Notes: a model not told the origin generated them from the letters alone. A stretch of 54,684 nt of DNA from Psychroflexus gondwanensis ACAM 44 (GCF_000355905.1 NZ_APLF01000014.1:1-54684), one strand, 5' to 3'; positions 27,091-36,724 are shown, numbered from the stretch's first letter. Numbers and translations: made by a program.

Positions 27091-28377
27091 TTATCTTTTT
27101 TCTATTGATTTAAATTCACGTTTTGCCTCACCCGTATAGACTTGTCTTGGTCGTCCAATAGGCTCATTTTGAAGGCGCATTTCTTTCCATTGTGCAATCC
27201 ATCCTGGAAGTCTTCCTAGTGCAAACATCACCGTAAACATAGAAGTTGGAATTCCAATCGCTCTATAAATGATTCCCGAATAGAAATCAACATTAGGGTA
27301 AAGTTTTCTTTCGATGAAATATTCATCATTAAGGGCTACCTCTTCCAAGCCTTTAGCTATTTCCAAAATCGGATCATCAATACCTAATTTATCTAAAACT
27401 TCATCAGCAGCTTTCTTAATAATTTTAGCTCTTGGATCGAAATTTTTGTAAACTCTATGTCCAAACCCCATTAATCGGAAGGGGTCGTCTTTATCTTTAG
27501 CTTTTGCCATGTACTTTTGCACATCACCACCATCTGCTTGAATAGCTTCTAGCATTTCTATAACCGCTTGGTTGGCTCCTCCGTGGAGTGGTCCCCACAA
27601 TGCACTTATGCCAGCTGAAATTGAAGCATATAAACTTGCGTGCGATGATCCAACAACTCTTACCGTGGCAGTTGAGCAATTTTGCTCATGGTCTGCGTGA
27701 AGTATTAATAATTTATCAAGCGCATTAGCTATCACAGGATCCACCTCATATTCTTCGGAGGGAACTGCGAACATCATTTTTAAAAAATTTGAACAGTAAT
27801 CTAAACTATTGTCAGGATAATTTGCTTTATGACCTACTTTATTCTTATACGCCCAAGCGGCCATGGTTGGCATCTTAGCGATAAGTCTTTTGATAGTTTG
27901 GTCTACTTCATTTGCAGATCTGTTTGGATCTAATGATTCAGGATAAAATGCGGTTAATGAAGACACCAAAGAGCACAATACTCCCATTGGATGGGAATTG
28001 GATGGGAAACCATCAATTATATTTTTTATATCCTCATGAATTAAGGTATGGTATGTAATCTCTTTTCTATAAGATGCCAAGGCAGTCTTGTCTGGTAATT
28101 CACCATAAATTAATAAGTAAGAAACTTCTAAAAAACTTGCGTTTTCCGCTAAATCTTCAATGGAGTAACCTCTGTATCTTAATATCCCTTTTTCACCATC
28201 TAAAAAAGTAATACTACTAGAGGTTGACCCTGTATTCTTAAAACCACGATCTAGTGTAATGTAACCTGTAGAAGCTCTTAAAGAACTTATATCTATGGCT
28301 TTTTCATTTTCACTACCCGTAACTATTGGAAGCTCAATTTTTTTTCCATCTAAAATTAATTCCGCTTTATCTGACAT
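27091..28377 (-). CDS. gltA: Citrate synthase
   Basis: A 428-residue type II citrate synthase that condenses acetyl-CoA and oxaloacetate in the TCA cycle. The start MSDKAELILDGKK at 28377 is chosen. A longer in-frame ORF adds 35 residues with no family resemblance and runs across the likely promoter. Catalytic regions are ADHEQNCSTATVRVVGSS, GPLHGGANQAV and FGHRVYKNFDPRA, which hold the active-site histidines and the oxaloacetate arginine; the catalytic Asp is in the NVDFYSG segment. Length equals the E. coli enzyme. Confidence 0.97.
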   Translation of the reverse strand: MSDKAELILDGKKIELPIVTGSENEKAIDISSLRASTGYITLDRGFKNTGSTSSSITFLDGEKGILRYRGYSIEDLAENASFLEVSYLLIYGELPDKTALASYRKEITYHTLIHEDIKNIIDGFPSNSHPMGVLCSLVSSLTAFYPESLDPNRSANEVDQTIKRLIAKMPTMAAWAYKNKVGHKANYPDNSLDYCSNFLKMMFAVPSEEYEVDPVIANALDKLLILHADHEQNCSTATVRVVGSSHASLYASISAGISALWGPLHGGANQAVIEMLEAIQADGGDVQKYMAKAKDKDDPFRLMGFGHRVYKNFDPRAKIIKKAADEVLDKLGIDDPILEIAKGLEEVALNDEYFIERKLYPNVDFYSGIIYRAIGIPTSMFTVMFALGRLPGWIAQWKEMRLQNEPIGRPRQVYTGEAKREFKSIEKR

Positions 28378-28401
28378 TTTATAATTGTTTAATTTAATAT
28401 G

Positions 28402-28431
28402 CAAATTAAGGTATAAAGATGCGATTACAAA
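28402..28431 (-). promoter_or_regulatory. Candidate gltA promoter
   Basis: On the minus strand TTTG (28428-28431), an 18-base spacer and TTAATTTG (28402-28409) resemble the Bacteroidota consensus with one mismatch in the -7 element. It would start transcription about 18 bases before the chosen gltA ATG. Confidence 0.4.
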
Positions 28432-28601
28432 ATTTGGTCTATTAAATATATGTGAAGCTATTGAAGATAATAGTGAACACATTCAAGTTTGAATCCTGAA
28501 AGTGCAAAAGAGCATTATTCTATCTTCAAATCGCTAAAATATCCAAGGATACAGAAAAGCAAATTTGATTTTTATTATTTAAAGAAGAACCGATTTGACT
28601 T

Positions 28602-28640
28602 AAAAAAAATAACCAAACCCTTTTTAATAAGTTTGGTTAT
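28602..28640 (-). terminator. Intrinsic terminator after enolase
   Basis: A perfect 10-bp stem (ATAACCAAAC/GTTTGGTTAT, 609-618 with 631-640) with a 12-base loop and eight T on the minus strand. A second hairpin (28647-28669, 9 bp, A5 loop) lies between it and the enolase stop. Confidence 0.85.
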
Positions 28641-28646
28641 ATAAAC

Positions 28647-28669
28647 AACTATTCCAAAAAGGAATAGTT
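28647..28669 (-). repeat. Inverted repeat after the enolase stop
   Basis: AACTATTCC and GGAATAGTT are separated by five A. It lacks a T-run on either strand and lies 12 bases after the enolase stop, so it is probably an accessory 3'-UTR hairpin in front of the true terminator. Confidence 0.6.
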
Positions 28670-28681
28670 TAGATTTTGTAG

Positions 28682-29974
28682 TTATTTTTGAATTTTGAAT
28701 GCATTGAGTTGTGGGAAGTAAGCATTATCTCCCAATTCCTCTTCTATTCTAATAAGTTGATTATATTTTGCCATCCTATCACTCCTAGAGGCAGATCCTG
28801 TTTTGATTTGTCCTGTGGACAAGGCGACGGCTAAATCTGCTATGGTATTGTCTTCTGTTTCACCAGATCTGTGAGACATAACAGACGTATAACCCGCATT
28901 ATGAGCCATATTTACAGCAGCGATAGTCTCTGTTAAGGTTCCTATTTGGTTCACTTTGATAAGGATTGAGTTGGCTATATTGTTTTCAATACCTTTCTTT
29001 AAACGTTTTACGTTAGTTACAAATAAATCATCACCAACCAGTTGTACTTTTTTGCCAATCTTTTCGGTTAGAATCTTCCAACCTTCCCAATCGTCCTCAT
29101 CCATTCCATCTTCTATAGAAATAATAGGATAGTTTTCTGAAAGCTCAGTTAAGTAATTAGCCTGCTCTTCAGATGACATTATTTTAGCAGAATCTCCTTC
29201 AAATTTCTTGTAATTGTAGTTTCCATCTTCATAAAATTCGGCTGCTGCACAATCTAAAGCAATCATAACTTCATCTCCAAATTTGTAGCCTGCATTTTCA
29301 ACAGCCAATTTAATAGAGTCAAGAGCATCTTCAGTTCCTTTCAGTTTTGGAGCAAAACCACCTTCATCACCAACAGCTGTACTCAAGTTTCTGTCCTTAA
29401 GAACTTTTTTGAGATGGTGAAATATTTCAGTACCCATCTTTAGGGCATGAGAAAAACTCTCTGCTTTTACGGGCATCACCATAAATTCTTGAAAAGCAAT
29501 AGGAGCATCACTATGTGAACCACCATTAATAATATTCATCATTGGAACAGGGAGCGTATTTGTAGACACGCCTCCTATATATCTGTAAAGAGGTAAATTC
29601 AACTCATTAGCAGCAGCCTTTGCTACAGCAAGGGAAACTCCAAGAATTGCATTAGCTCCAAGTTTAGATTTATTCTCTGTACCGTCCAAATCGATCATGA
29701 TTTGGTCAATTTCAGATTGTTCATATACTGAAATCCCCAGTAATCGATCTGCGATTGTTGTGTTTACATTTTCTATGGCTTTTAGGACCCCTTTACCCAT
29801 ATAATCTTTGCCACCGTCTCTTAGCTCAACGGCTTCATGAACTCCAGTTGATGCTCCAGATGGAACGGCAAACCTTCCCAATGTACCAGTTTCAGTAATT
29901 ACATCTACCTCTAAAGCTGGATTCCCTCTAGAATCAAATATTTGTCTTGCATGTATGTCTAATATAGCGCTCAT
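28682..29974 (-). CDS. eno: Enolase (phosphopyruvate hydratase)
   Basis: A 430-residue glycolytic enzyme that interconverts 2-phosphoglycerate and phosphoenolpyruvate. Family segments are present in order: [14 protein letters not shown] at the N-terminus, [42 protein letters not shown] (catalytic Glu region), [33 protein letters not shown] (metal ligands), [13 protein letters not shown] (catalytic Lys) and [16 protein letters not shown]. No canonical promoter was recognised in the roughly 215-base gap shared with the divergent fasciclin gene. Confidence 0.99.
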   Translation of the reverse strand: MSAILDIHARQIFDSRGNPALEVDVITETGTLGRFAVPSGASTGVHEAVELRDGGKDYMGKGVLKAIENVNTTIADRLLGISVYEQSEIDQIMIDLDGTENKSKLGANAILGVSLAVAKAAANELNLPLYRYIGGVSTNTLPVPMMNIINGGSHSDAPIAFQEFMVMPVKAESFSHALKMGTEIFHHLKKVLKDRNLSTAVGDEGGFAPKLKGTEDALDSIKLAVENAGYKFGDEVMIALDCAAAEFYEDGNYNYKKFEGDSAKIMSSEEQANYLTELSENYPIISIEDGMDEDDWEGWKILTEKIGKKVQLVGDDLFVTNVKRLKKGIENNIANSILIKVNQIGTLTETIAAVNMAHNAGYTSVMSHRSGETEDNTIADLAVALSTGQIKTGSASRSDRMAKYNQLIRIEEELGDNAYFPQLNAFKIQK

Positions 29975-30191
29975 AATTTATTTTTTTGTTTATCGCAATT
30001 TAGGAAATAAACACTAAATTATCTGAAAAGTTGATTCTTATTTGATTGGTAGCAAGCTATAACGATATAGTTAACAGTGATTTAAGAAACATCTTCAAAT
30101 CAATCTTACTAAAGATCACGTTAAATTTACCACTATTTAAAACCTTAGGATGAGAGCCTACGTATATTTAAGAAATAATAAAATAAAAACT

Positions 30192-30737
30192 ATGAAAAAT
30201 TTAAAAATTCAATTGGTATTAGTAATGAGTGTTATTATGACAACACTGAGTTACGGTCAGACTAAAATGGTAGGCGGAGCAGAAATGTCTCCTTCTAAAA
30301 ACATTATAGAAAACGCTGTAAATTCTAAAGACCACACTACTTTGGTAGCTGCTGTTAAAGCTGCTGATCTTGTTGAGACTCTATCAAGTGATGGGCCTTT
30401 TACAGTATTTGCTCCTACCAATGCTGCTTTTGGAAATCTACCTGAAGGAACGGTAGAGACTTTACTAAAACCAGAAAACAAAAAACAATTGCAAACTGTT
30501 TTGACTTACCACGTTATTGCCGGTAATTTTAGTGCAAGCGATGTTGTTGCTGCCATTAAAAAAGGCAATGGGAAAGCAGAGCTTAAAACTGTAAGTGGTG
30601 GTATGGTTACTGCTATGCTTGACGGTAAAAGCGTAAAAATTAAAGACTCCAAAGGAAATGTTGCTACGGTAACAATTGCAGATGTAAATCAATCTAATGG
30701 TGTTATTCACGTTATAGACACAGTACTTTTACCATAA
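30192..30737 (+). CDS. Secreted fasciclin (FAS1) domain protein
   Basis: A 181-residue protein with a signal peptide (cleavage near YGQT) and one FAS1 domain. The conserved H1-type motif reads GPFTVFAPTNAAFGNLP, and the H2-type motif is GVIHVIDTVLLP at the C-terminus. FAS1 domains act in adhesion and matrix contact; the partner is unknown. The ATG at 30192 is preferred to one 42 bases upstream because it directly precedes a normal signal peptide (MKNLKIQLVLVM). The gene is monocistronic, divergent from eno and convergent with carA. Confidence 0.9.
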   Translation: MKNLKIQLVLVMSVIMTTLSYGQTKMVGGAEMSPSKNIIENAVNSKDHTTLVAAVKAADLVETLSSDGPFTVFAPTNAAFGNLPEGTVETLLKPENKKQLQTVLTYHVIAGNFSASDVVAAIKKGNGKAELKTVSGGMVTAMLDGKSVKIKDSKGNVATVTIADVNQSNGVIHVIDTVLLP

Positions 30738-30755
30738 TTAACTCATTATAGTAAG

Positions 30756-30849
30756 TTGCCTCGGGGCAAGCCCACTAGGGGTTATATAGGAAAAGTTTAT
30801 AATTCGAGACAAGTCTCGGAGCATTTTAATCTCGGTTATCGATTAAAAT
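30756..30849. repeat. Three consecutive small inverted repeats after the fasciclin gene
   Basis: Three hairpins stand in a row: 30756-30769 (TTGCC/GGCAA), 30805-30818 (CGAGAC/GTCTCG) and 30823-30849 (ATTTTAATC/GATTAAAAT). They precede the terminator at 30851-30876. No reading frame covers them. They may form a structured 3' UTR of the fasciclin transcript. Confidence 0.5.
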
Positions 30850-30850
30850 A

Positions 30851-30876
30851 AAAAGTGGGCCATCTGGCCCACTTTT
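30851..30876. terminator. Bidirectional terminator between fasciclin gene and carA
   Basis: A perfect 11-bp stem (AAAAGTGGGCC/GGCCCACTTTT) with a 4-base loop and T-runs on both strands lies between two convergent genes. The carA stop begins 2 bases beyond it. Confidence 0.88.
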
Positions 30877-30877
30877 T

Positions 30878-31996
30878 TTATGCTGAAACATTTTTTGAAG
30901 ACATGATTTCAAAAAAGTCGTCAAATAAATAGGTAGCATCATTGGGACCGGGTCCAGCTTCTGGATGATATTGCACCGAGAAACAAGGCTTGCCATTCAC
31001 TTTGATACCCGCTACAGAATGATCATTTAAATGCATATGAGAAATTTCAACCTTGTCGTTAGACTCCGTGGACTTTTTGTCTATCGTAAATCCATGATTT
31101 TGAGAAGTAACTTCACTCTTACCAGAAACTAGGTTAATAACAGGGTGATTGATTCCTCTATGGCCATTGTGCATTTTAAAAGTTGGTATGCCTACAGACA
31201 GGGCAATAACTTGATGACCAAGACAAATGCCAAAGGTAGGAATGGCATTGCTGATGCATTTCTTAGCCAAGTCGATAGCAGAAGCTAGGGGTTCTGGATC
31301 ACCAGGGCCATTAGACAGTAATATTCCTGAAGGATTCCATTCCATCAACTCCTCGTAAGTAGAGTTATAAGGAAAAACCTTTATGTAAGCCCCTCTTGCT
31401 TCAAGACGTCTCAAAATATTTTTTTTCACTCCTAAATCTAGGACAGCGACTCTAGAGTCAGATAATTTATCACCTAGCGTGTATCCTGTTTTTGTAGACA
31501 CGGAAGAAGCAAGCTCTAAACCTTTCATAGAAGGATGATTAGCTAATTCGGCTTTAAGAGCCTCTAAGTTATCGACGTCGGAAGAGATAATGGCATTCAT
31601 TGCGCCATGCTTTCTGATGTGTGAGACCAAGGCTCTAGTGTCTACATCGAAAACAACTGGGAGATCTGCTTCATTTAGAAATTCTTCTAAACTAGAATCA
31701 GAATTAGCTCGGGAGGGCGCAAATGAAAAATTCTTACAAACCAATCCAGAAATCTTTACGCCATCAGATTCGCTCTCGTCGGAATTAACCCCATAATTAC
31801 CAATATGTGCATTGGTAGTCACCATGATTTGACCAAAATAGGAAGGATCGGTAAATATTTCTTGATAGCCAGTCATACCAGTATTGAAACAAATCTCGCC
31901 CGATCTATTGGAATCAAACTTTGCTGAAGATTGGCCTTTAAATACTGTTCCATCAGCTAGTAAGATAACTGCAGGAGTTTTTAAGTTATATTTCAT
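30878..31996 (-). CDS. carA: Carbamoyl-phosphate synthase small (glutaminase) subunit
   Basis: A 372-residue subunit that hydrolyses glutamine and delivers ammonia to CarB for arginine and pyrimidine synthesis. The N-terminal CPSase_sm domain includes GEICFNTGMTGYQEIFTDPSY. The C-terminal class I glutaminase has the nucleophile in PTFGICLGHQ and the His344/Glu346 pair in QYHPEAGPGP. carB is not adjacent. It follows rplQ on the same strand, but a strong terminator (32008-32043) stands only 11 bases before its ATG, so its expression must pass or start within that hairpin. Confidence 0.98.
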   Translation of the reverse strand: MKYNLKTPAVILLADGTVFKGQSSAKFDSNRSGEICFNTGMTGYQEIFTDPSYFGQIMVTTNAHIGNYGVNSDESESDGVKISGLVCKNFSFAPSRANSDSSLEEFLNEADLPVVFDVDTRALVSHIRKHGAMNAIISSDVDNLEALKAELANHPSMKGLELASSVSTKTGYTLGDKLSDSRVAVLDLGVKKNILRRLEARGAYIKVFPYNSTYEELMEWNPSGILLSNGPGDPEPLASAIDLAKKCISNAIPTFGICLGHQVIALSVGIPTFKMHNGHRGINHPVINLVSGKSEVTSQNHGFTIDKKSTESNDKVEISHMHLNDHSVAGIKVNGKPCFSVQYHPEAGPGPNDATYLFDDFFEIMSSKNVSA

Positions 31997-32007
31997 AGGT
32001 GTAGATT

Positions 32008-32043
32008 TAAAAAAAGGGATAAACTAATAAAAGTTTATCCCTT
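32008..32043 (-). terminator. Terminator/attenuator between rplQ and carA
   Basis: A perfect 12-bp stem (32014-32025 with 32032-32043) with a 6-base loop and eight T on the minus strand. It is the natural end of the ribosomal operon. Only 11 bases separate its T-run from the carA ATG, so it may also act as a carA attenuator. Confidence 0.88.
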
Positions 32044-32050
32044 TGATTTA

Positions 32051-32058
32051 CAAAAATA
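32051..32058 (-). promoter_or_regulatory. Candidate -7 element upstream of the carA hairpin
   Basis: TATTTTTG on the minus strand matches TAnnTTTG and lies between the rplQ stop and the hairpin. A start about 7 bases on would make an RNA that begins with the hairpin. No matching -33 element was found. Confidence 0.3.
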
Positions 32059-32069
32059 TGTTGAAGTTA

Positions 32070-32552
32070 TTAAGCCTCATCTGTTTTAGAATCTGAATTA
32101 TCTGTAGTTTCTACTTGATCCTCTTCTTTTGCTTTTTTACCAGCACGTCTAGTCGATTTCTTCTTAGCTTGTTTCTTACCAGGTGTATATACCTCATTGA
32201 AGTCTACAAGCTCAATCATTGCCATTTCTGCTGCATCACCAAGTCTGTTACCAAGTTTGATGATACGAGTATAACCTCCAGGTCTTTCTCCAACCTTAGG
32301 GGCAACTTCTCTAAAAAGTTCTGCTACCATATATTTGTCTTTCAATTTAGAAAAAACCAAACGACGGTTATGGGTAGTATCGGATTTAGATTTAGTAACC
32401 AAGGGTTCTACGTATTGTCTCAAAGCTTTAGCTTTAGCAACAGTAGTATTTATTCTTTTATGCTCAATTAGGGAACAGGCCATGTTCGAAAGCATTGCTT
32501 TCCTATGTGAGGACGTTCTCCCTAAGTGATTTAATTTCTTTCTATGTCTCAT
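32070..32552 (-). CDS. rplQ: 50S ribosomal protein L17
   Basis: A 160-residue L17 that lies near the peptide exit tunnel. The L17 domain covers residues 1-118, opening [22 protein letters not shown] tail of about 40 residues follows, first lysine/arginine-rich ([17 protein letters not shown]), then acidic. This makes it longer than the E. coli protein (127). It is the last gene of the ribosomal run, 27 bases after rpoA, and is followed by a terminator. Confidence 0.98.
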   Translation of the reverse strand: MRHRKKLNHLGRTSSHRKAMLSNMACSLIEHKRINTTVAKAKALRQYVEPLVTKSKSDTTHNRRLVFSKLKDKYMVAELFREVAPKVGERPGGYTRIIKLGNRLGDAAEMAMIELVDFNEVYTPGKKQAKKKSTRRAGKKAKEEDQVETTDNSDSKTDEA

Positions 32553-32579
32553 GATTAATGTATTTTGTACTTAACAAGT

Positions 32580-33572
32580 TTAGTCTTTGTCAAGTTTATA
32601 TTTAGAAAGGTCCATACCGAAGTCTAGTCCTTTATTTTCTACAAGTTCTTCTAGCTCAGTAAGTGATTTTTTACCGAAGTTTCTAAACTTCATCAAGTCA
32701 CTTTTGTTATGAGAAACCAAATCACCTAAAGTCTCAACTTCTGCAGCTTTTAAACAATTCAAAGCACGAACAGATAAATCAAGATCTACAAGTTTAGTTT
32801 TGAGTAATTGTCTCATGTGAAGAGATTCTTCATCATAAGTCTCAGCTTGTGACATTTCTTCTGTTTCAAGCGTAATACGCTCATCAGAGAAAAGCATAAA
32901 GTGATGAATTAAGGTTTTCGCAGCTTCTGTAAGAGCATCTTTGGGATGAATAGAGCCATCACTACTGATCTCGAAAATTAATTTTTCGTAATCAGTTTTT
33001 TGTTCAACCCTAAAGTTTTCAATACTGTATTTTACGTTTTTAATTGGCGTAAAAACAGAATCCGTAAAGATAGTTCCAATAGGAGCTTTTGAAGTTTTGT
33101 TCTCTTCAGCAGGAACGTACCCTCTACCTTTTTGAACTGTAAGCTCAAGGTTTAGAGAAACTTTTTTATCCATCGTACAGATTTCAAGATCTGGGTTTAG
33201 GATATCAAAGCCTGTAAGGTACTTTTGAAAGTCACCTGCAGTCATCTTATCGCTACCGGAAAAAGAGATAGAGACTGTTTCGTTGTCTACATCTTCAGCT
33301 CTTTTCTTAAATCTGATTTGTTTCAGGTTCAATATGATTTCGGTAACGTCTTCAACGACACCTTCTATAGTAGAAAACTCGTGATCAACACCTTCAATTC
33401 TTACTGAAGTGATAGCGAATCCTTCAAGGGATGATAACAGAACTCTACGAAGAGCGTTACCGACAGTTAGACCATAACCTGGTTCTAAGGGCCTAAACTC
33501 GAAAGTGCCCTCAAAATCAGTCGAATCTATCATGATAACTTTATCGGGCTTCTGAAAATTAAATAATGCCAT
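32580..33572 (-). CDS. rpoA: RNA polymerase alpha subunit
   Basis: A 330-residue alpha subunit, the scaffold for beta and beta-prime assembly. The N-terminal dimerisation domain (1-230) contains [19 protein letters not shown]. The C-terminal domain (about 250-320) has the helix-hairpin-helix part [20 protein letters not shown] and [15 protein letters not shown], used for UP elements and activators. It sits between rpsD (21-base gap) and rplQ, the classical alpha-operon order. Confidence 0.99.
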   Translation of the reverse strand: MALFNFQKPDKVIMIDSTDFEGTFEFRPLEPGYGLTVGNALRRVLLSSLEGFAITSVRIEGVDHEFSTIEGVVEDVTEIILNLKQIRFKKRAEDVDNETVSISFSGSDKMTAGDFQKYLTGFDILNPDLEICTMDKKVSLNLELTVQKGRGYVPAEENKTSKAPIGTIFTDSVFTPIKNVKYSIENFRVEQKTDYEKLIFEISSDGSIHPKDALTEAAKTLIHHFMLFSDERITLETEEMSQAETYDEESLHMRQLLKTKLVDLDLSVRALNCLKAAEVETLGDLVSHNKSDLMKFRNFGKKSLTELEELVENKGLDFGMDLSKYKLDKD

Positions 33573-33593
33573 AAATTTGAGTGTTGTCAGTTA

Positions 33594-34199
33594 TTATTTA
33601 GAGTATAATTCGACGATGAATTGCTCATTAATTTTTTCTGGAATCTGTGATCTTTCTGGAACATTTACAAAAGTTCCTTGCATTTTCTCACTATTCCAAG
33701 TCATCCATTCGTGAACAGATTTATTATTAGATAAAGACTCTTGAACCACGTTAAGTGATTTAGATTTTTCTCTAATACTAACAACATCATTTGGTTTAAT
33801 TTGGTAGGAAGGAATGTTTACTAACTCGCCATTCACAGTAATATGCTTGTGAGATACTAGTTGTCTAGCAGCACTTCTAGTAGGTGCAATACCTAATCTA
33901 AAGGCTACATTGTCTAATCTAGCTTCGCATAACTGCAATAAGATCTCACCTGTAATACCAGAAGATCTGTTGGCTTTACTAAACATGTTACGGAATTGCT
34001 TTTCTAAAATACCATAAGTATATTTAGCTTTTTGCTTTTCCATGAGTTGCACTGCATACTCAGATTTTTTACCTCTTCTTCTGTTGTTACCGTGTTGGCC
34101 AGGAGGGTAATTTCTTTTTTCGAAAGATTTGTCGTCACCATAAATGGATTCACCAAATTTTCTAGCTATTTTAGTTTTAGGACCGGTATATCTTGCCAT
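33594..34199 (-). CDS. rpsD: 30S ribosomal protein S4
   Basis: A 201-residue primary 16S rRNA binder. The S4 RNA-binding domain reads [20 protein letters not shown] followed by [11 protein letters not shown] (about residues 93-123). The N-terminal cysteine knuckle of zinc-type S4 is absent (the C- form). In E. coli S4 represses the alpha operon. Here a 75-base spacer with an inverted repeat lies directly upstream, which could be a control site. Confidence 0.99.
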   Translation of the reverse strand: MARYTGPKTKIARKFGESIYGDDKSFEKRNYPPGQHGNNRRRGKKSEYAVQLMEKQKAKYTYGILEKQFRNMFSKANRSSGITGEILLQLCEARLDNVAFRLGIAPTRSAARQLVSHKHITVNGELVNIPSYQIKPNDVVSIREKSKSLNVVQESLSNNKSVHEWMTWNSEKMQGTFVNVPERSQIPEKINEQFIVELYSK

Positions 34200-34219
34200 T
34201 GTCGTGTATTTAATTTACT

Positions 34220-34254
34220 CTATTATGAATTAAGGTCTTATCCTTCGATAATAG
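34220..34254 (-). promoter_or_regulatory. Two-tier hairpin in the rpsK-rpsD spacer
   Basis: Within the 75-base gap, CTATTAT (34220-34226) pairs with ATAATAG (34248-34254), and inside that AAGG (34232-34235) pairs with CCTT (34242-34245). There is no T-run after it. It ends about 20 bases before the rpsD ATG, a fitting place for translational control. Function is inferred only. Confidence 0.4.
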
Positions 34255-34274
34255 TATCAATTGATTTATAAAAA

Positions 34275-34658
34275 TTAGACTCTTCTTCGTTTTGGTGGTC
34301 TACAACCATTATGTGGAATTGGAGTTACATCAATAATCTCAGTAACCTCAATACCTGAATTATGCAAAGATCTTATAGCGGATTCTCTTCCGTTACCTGG
34401 ACCTTTTACATAAACTTTTACTTTACGTAAACCAGCTTCGTGAGCAACTTTACTTGCATCTTCAGCTGATAATTGAGCAGCATAAGGAGTGTTCTTTTTA
34501 CTACCTCTAAAGCCCATCTTACCTGAAGATGACCATGAAATAACATCGCCTTTTTTGTTGGTTAACGAAACGATGATGTTATTAAAAGAGGCAGAAATAT
34601 GAGCTTCGCCATATGCATCTACAACTACTTTACGTTTTTTTGTTGTTGATTTTGCCAT
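34275..34658 (-). CDS. rpsK: 30S ribosomal protein S11
   Basis: A 127-residue S11 of the 30S platform near the mRNA exit. It has [16 protein letters not shown] and the classical C-terminus [18 protein letters not shown]. It follows rpsM by 9 bases. A 75-base spacer, the second longest in the cluster, separates it from rpsD. Confidence 0.99.
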   Translation of the reverse strand: MAKSTTKKRKVVVDAYGEAHISASFNNIIVSLTNKKGDVISWSSSGKMGFRGSKKNTPYAAQLSAEDASKVAHEAGLRKVKVYVKGPGNGRESAIRSLHNSGIEVTEIIDVTPIPHNGCRPPKRRRV

Positions 34659-34667
34659 TGTTAATTA

Positions 34668-35042
34668 TTATTTAGTTACTTTTTTCTTATTAGCAACTGT
34701 TTTTCTTCTTCCTTTTCTTGTACGGGAGTTGTTTTTGGTTCTTTGACCTCTTAATGGTAAACCAGTTCTATGTCTAATTCCTCTATAACACCCAATATCC
34801 ATCAATCTTTTAATGTGGATTTGAACTTGAGATCTTAGTTCTCCTTCGATAGTATTTTTACCGACTTCTTCTCTGATCTTACCGATTTGATCATCGTTCC
34901 AATCTGAAACTTTGATACTTTCGTCTACACCGGCATCTTTCAGTATTTTCTTAGATCTACTGTTACCGATTCCGAAGATATAGGTTAAAGCTATAACTCC
35001 TCTTTTTTGTTTTGGTATATCTACACCTGCAATTCTAGCCAT
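34668..35042 (-). CDS. rpsM: 30S ribosomal protein S13
   Basis: A 124-residue S13 of the 30S head, contacting L5 and the P-site tRNA. It starts [15 protein letters not shown] and contains [20 protein letters not shown] before a basic tail ending KKVTK. It starts 2 bases after the rpmJ stop. Confidence 0.99.
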   Translation of the reverse strand: MARIAGVDIPKQKRGVIALTYIFGIGNSRSKKILKDAGVDESIKVSDWNDDQIGKIREEVGKNTIEGELRSQVQIHIKRLMDIGCYRGIRHRTGLPLRGQRTKNNSRTRKGRRKTVANKKKVTK

Positions 35043-35044
35043 AA

Positions 35045-35161
35045 TTAACCTTGTCTTTGTTTGAATTTAGGATTTTTCTTATTAATGACATAAAGACGTC
35101 CTTTTCTACGAACTATCTTACAATCAGAACTTCTTTTCTTTATTGATGCTCTAACTTTCAT
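35045..35161 (-). CDS. rpmJ: 50S ribosomal protein L36 (zinc-free form)
   Basis: A 38-residue reading frame starting [20 protein letters not shown] and ending NPKFKQRQG, short enough to be missed by length cut-offs. Compared with E. coli L36 (ligands Cys11, Cys14, Cys27 and His33), only Cys14 remains; the other positions are Ser, Asn and Phe, so it is the C- form that does not bind zinc. It lies 5 bases after infA and 2 bases before rpsM. Confidence 0.97.
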   Translation of the reverse strand: MKVRASIKKRSSDCKIVRRKGRLYVINKKNPKFKQRQG

Positions 35162-35166
35162 AATCT

Positions 35167-35382
35167 TTAGTATCTATAGGTTATTCGAGCCTTAGTTAAA
35201 TCGTAAGGACTCATTTCTAATTTTACTTTATCACCAGGTAGTAATTTTATATAATGCATTCTCATTTTACCAGATATATGAGCAGTAACAATATGCTCAT
35301 TTTCAAGTTCTACACGAAACATCGCATTAGATAATGCTTCTATAATTGTACCATCTTGCTCTATCGAGGGTTGTTTTGCCAT
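35167..35382 (-). CDS. infA: Translation initiation factor IF-1
   Basis: A 71-residue single OB-fold protein that binds the ribosomal A site during initiation. It reads [19 protein letters not shown] at the start and has [19 protein letters not shown] in the middle. Placed between secY (1-base gap) and rpmJ. The adk and map genes often found after secY in other phyla are absent. Confidence 0.99.
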   Translation of the reverse strand: MAKQPSIEQDGTIIEALSNAMFRVELENEHIVTAHISGKMRMHYIKLLPGDKVKLEMSPYDLTKARITYRY

Positions 35383-35383
35383 A

Positions 35384-36724
35384 TTATGCGACTGCTTTTC
35401 TATTTTTACCAGATTTCATTAATCCATCGTAATGTCTATTCAAAAGGTATGAGTTGACTTGTTGTATAGTGTCTATTGCAACTCCCACCATAATCAATAA
35501 TGACGTTCCTCCGAAAAATAAACCCCATCCTTGTTGTACGTTAAGTAGTGAAACGATTACAGCAGGGAAAACTGCTATGAGAGCTAAAAATATAGATCCG
35601 GGTAATGTAATTTGAGACATGACTCTATCTAAATATTCAGAGGTTTCAGATCCTGGACGAATGCCTGGTATAAAACCGCCACTACGCTTTAGATCATCTG
35701 CCATTTTATTGGTAGGAACTGTGATAGCCGTATAGAAATAGGTAAACACTATAATAAGTATTCCAAACACTAAATTATACCAGAATCCAAACATATTTTG
35801 GAATGCTGCTGTAATACCTTGAGCCATTTCAGTGTCAGAAAGACCTGCAACAGCCGCTGGAATAAACATAATTGCCTGAGCAAATATAATAGGCATTACC
35901 CCAGAAGCATTAAGCCTTAGCGGTATAAATTGTCTAGCACCTCCAACTGAAGCCTTTTCAAATTTGCCTGAAGCATTTTTTCTTGCGTACTGTACTGGGA
36001 TTTGTCTCACCGCTCTCACTAACATTACGGAAGCAAGAATAATCACAAACCAAATCACCAATTCAATAAGAATTAAGATTAAACCACCATTAGATTCAGT
36101 AACTCTAGATATGAATTCTTGTATAAAAGCTTGAGGTAAAGTTGCAATAATTCCAACCATAATCAAAAGCGAAATTCCATTACCAATACCTTTATCTGTA
36201 ATTTTCTCACCTAACCACATTGCAAAAATACAACCAGTAGTAAGAATAATAACAGACGATACCACGAAAGTAAAAGTACTATCCATTAAGAAAGCGGAGG
36301 AAGGAAGTATATTATATAAATTGATAATATATCCTGGTCCTTGAACCAATGTAATAGCAATCGTTAACCAACGGGTAATCTGAGTAATCTTTTTTCTACC
36401 GCTATCGCCTTCCTTCTGTAATTTTTGAAGATATGGAATAGCTATGGTCATCAACTGCACTACAATAGACGCAGAGATGTAGGGCATAATTCCTAAAGCA
36501 AAAACTGAAGCGTTAGAGAAAGCACCACCGGTAAAAGCATTTAATAAACCAAGAATTCCACCGTCTGTCTGAGAAGAAAGACTAGCTAATTGAGCTGCAT
36601 CGATCCCAGGCAAAACGATTTGTGCTCCAAATCTATAAACCAGTAACAAACCAAGTGTGAGAAGAATTCTATTCTTCAATTCCTCAATTTTCCAGATATT
36701 CTTTAATGTTTCAAAAAACTTCAT
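35384..36724 (-). CDS. secY: Preprotein translocase subunit SecY
   Basis: A 446-residue inner-membrane channel with ten hydrophobic helices. The family segments [11 protein letters not shown] (TM1/plug region), [15 protein letters not shown], and the cytoplasmic loop IPVQYARK are seen, as is the later [15 protein letters not shown]. It forms the export channel with SecE and SecG (secG is at 22384). The gene follows rplO by 11 bases as in the spc operon. Confidence 0.99.
   Translation of the reverse strand: MKFFETLKNIWKIEELKNRILLTLGLLLVYRFGAQIVLPGIDAAQLASLSSQTDGGILGLLNAFTGGAFSNASVFALGIMPYISASIVVQLMTIAIPYLQKLQKEGDSGRKKITQITRWLTIAITLVQGPGYIINLYNILPSSAFLMDSTFTFVVSSVIILTTGCIFAMWLGEKITDKGIGNGISLLIMVGIIATLPQAFIQEFISRVTESNGGLILILIELVIWFVIILASVMLVRAVRQIPVQYARKNASGKFEKASVGGARQFIPLRLNASGVMPIIFAQAIMFIPAAVAGLSDTEMAQGITAAFQNMFGFWYNLVFGILIIVFTYFYTAITVPTNKMADDLKRSGGFIPGIRPGSETSEYLDRVMSQITLPGSIFLALIAVFPAVIVSLLNVQQGWGLFFGGTSLLIMVGVAIDTIQQVNSYLLNRHYDGLMKSGKNRKAVA

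Larger units (their letters stand above)
28378..28681. other. 304-base gap between gltA and enolase
   Basis: No gene is visible here. Reading from enolase, the gap holds two hairpins, the second with a strong T-run (28602-28640). After a featureless A/T-rich stretch comes a weak promoter-like pair for gltA at 28402-28431. Confidence 0.6.

Noticed and set aside
28378-28482. 35-residue N-terminal extension of citrate synthase
   Set aside because: It has no family resemblance, and a promoter-like pair lies within it; the next Met gives the normal 428-residue enzyme.
32115-32471. 118-codon plus-strand reading frame opposite rplQ
   Set aside because: It is a shadow of L17, rich in Phe/Ser/Cys as expected from reversed lysine/glutamate codons.
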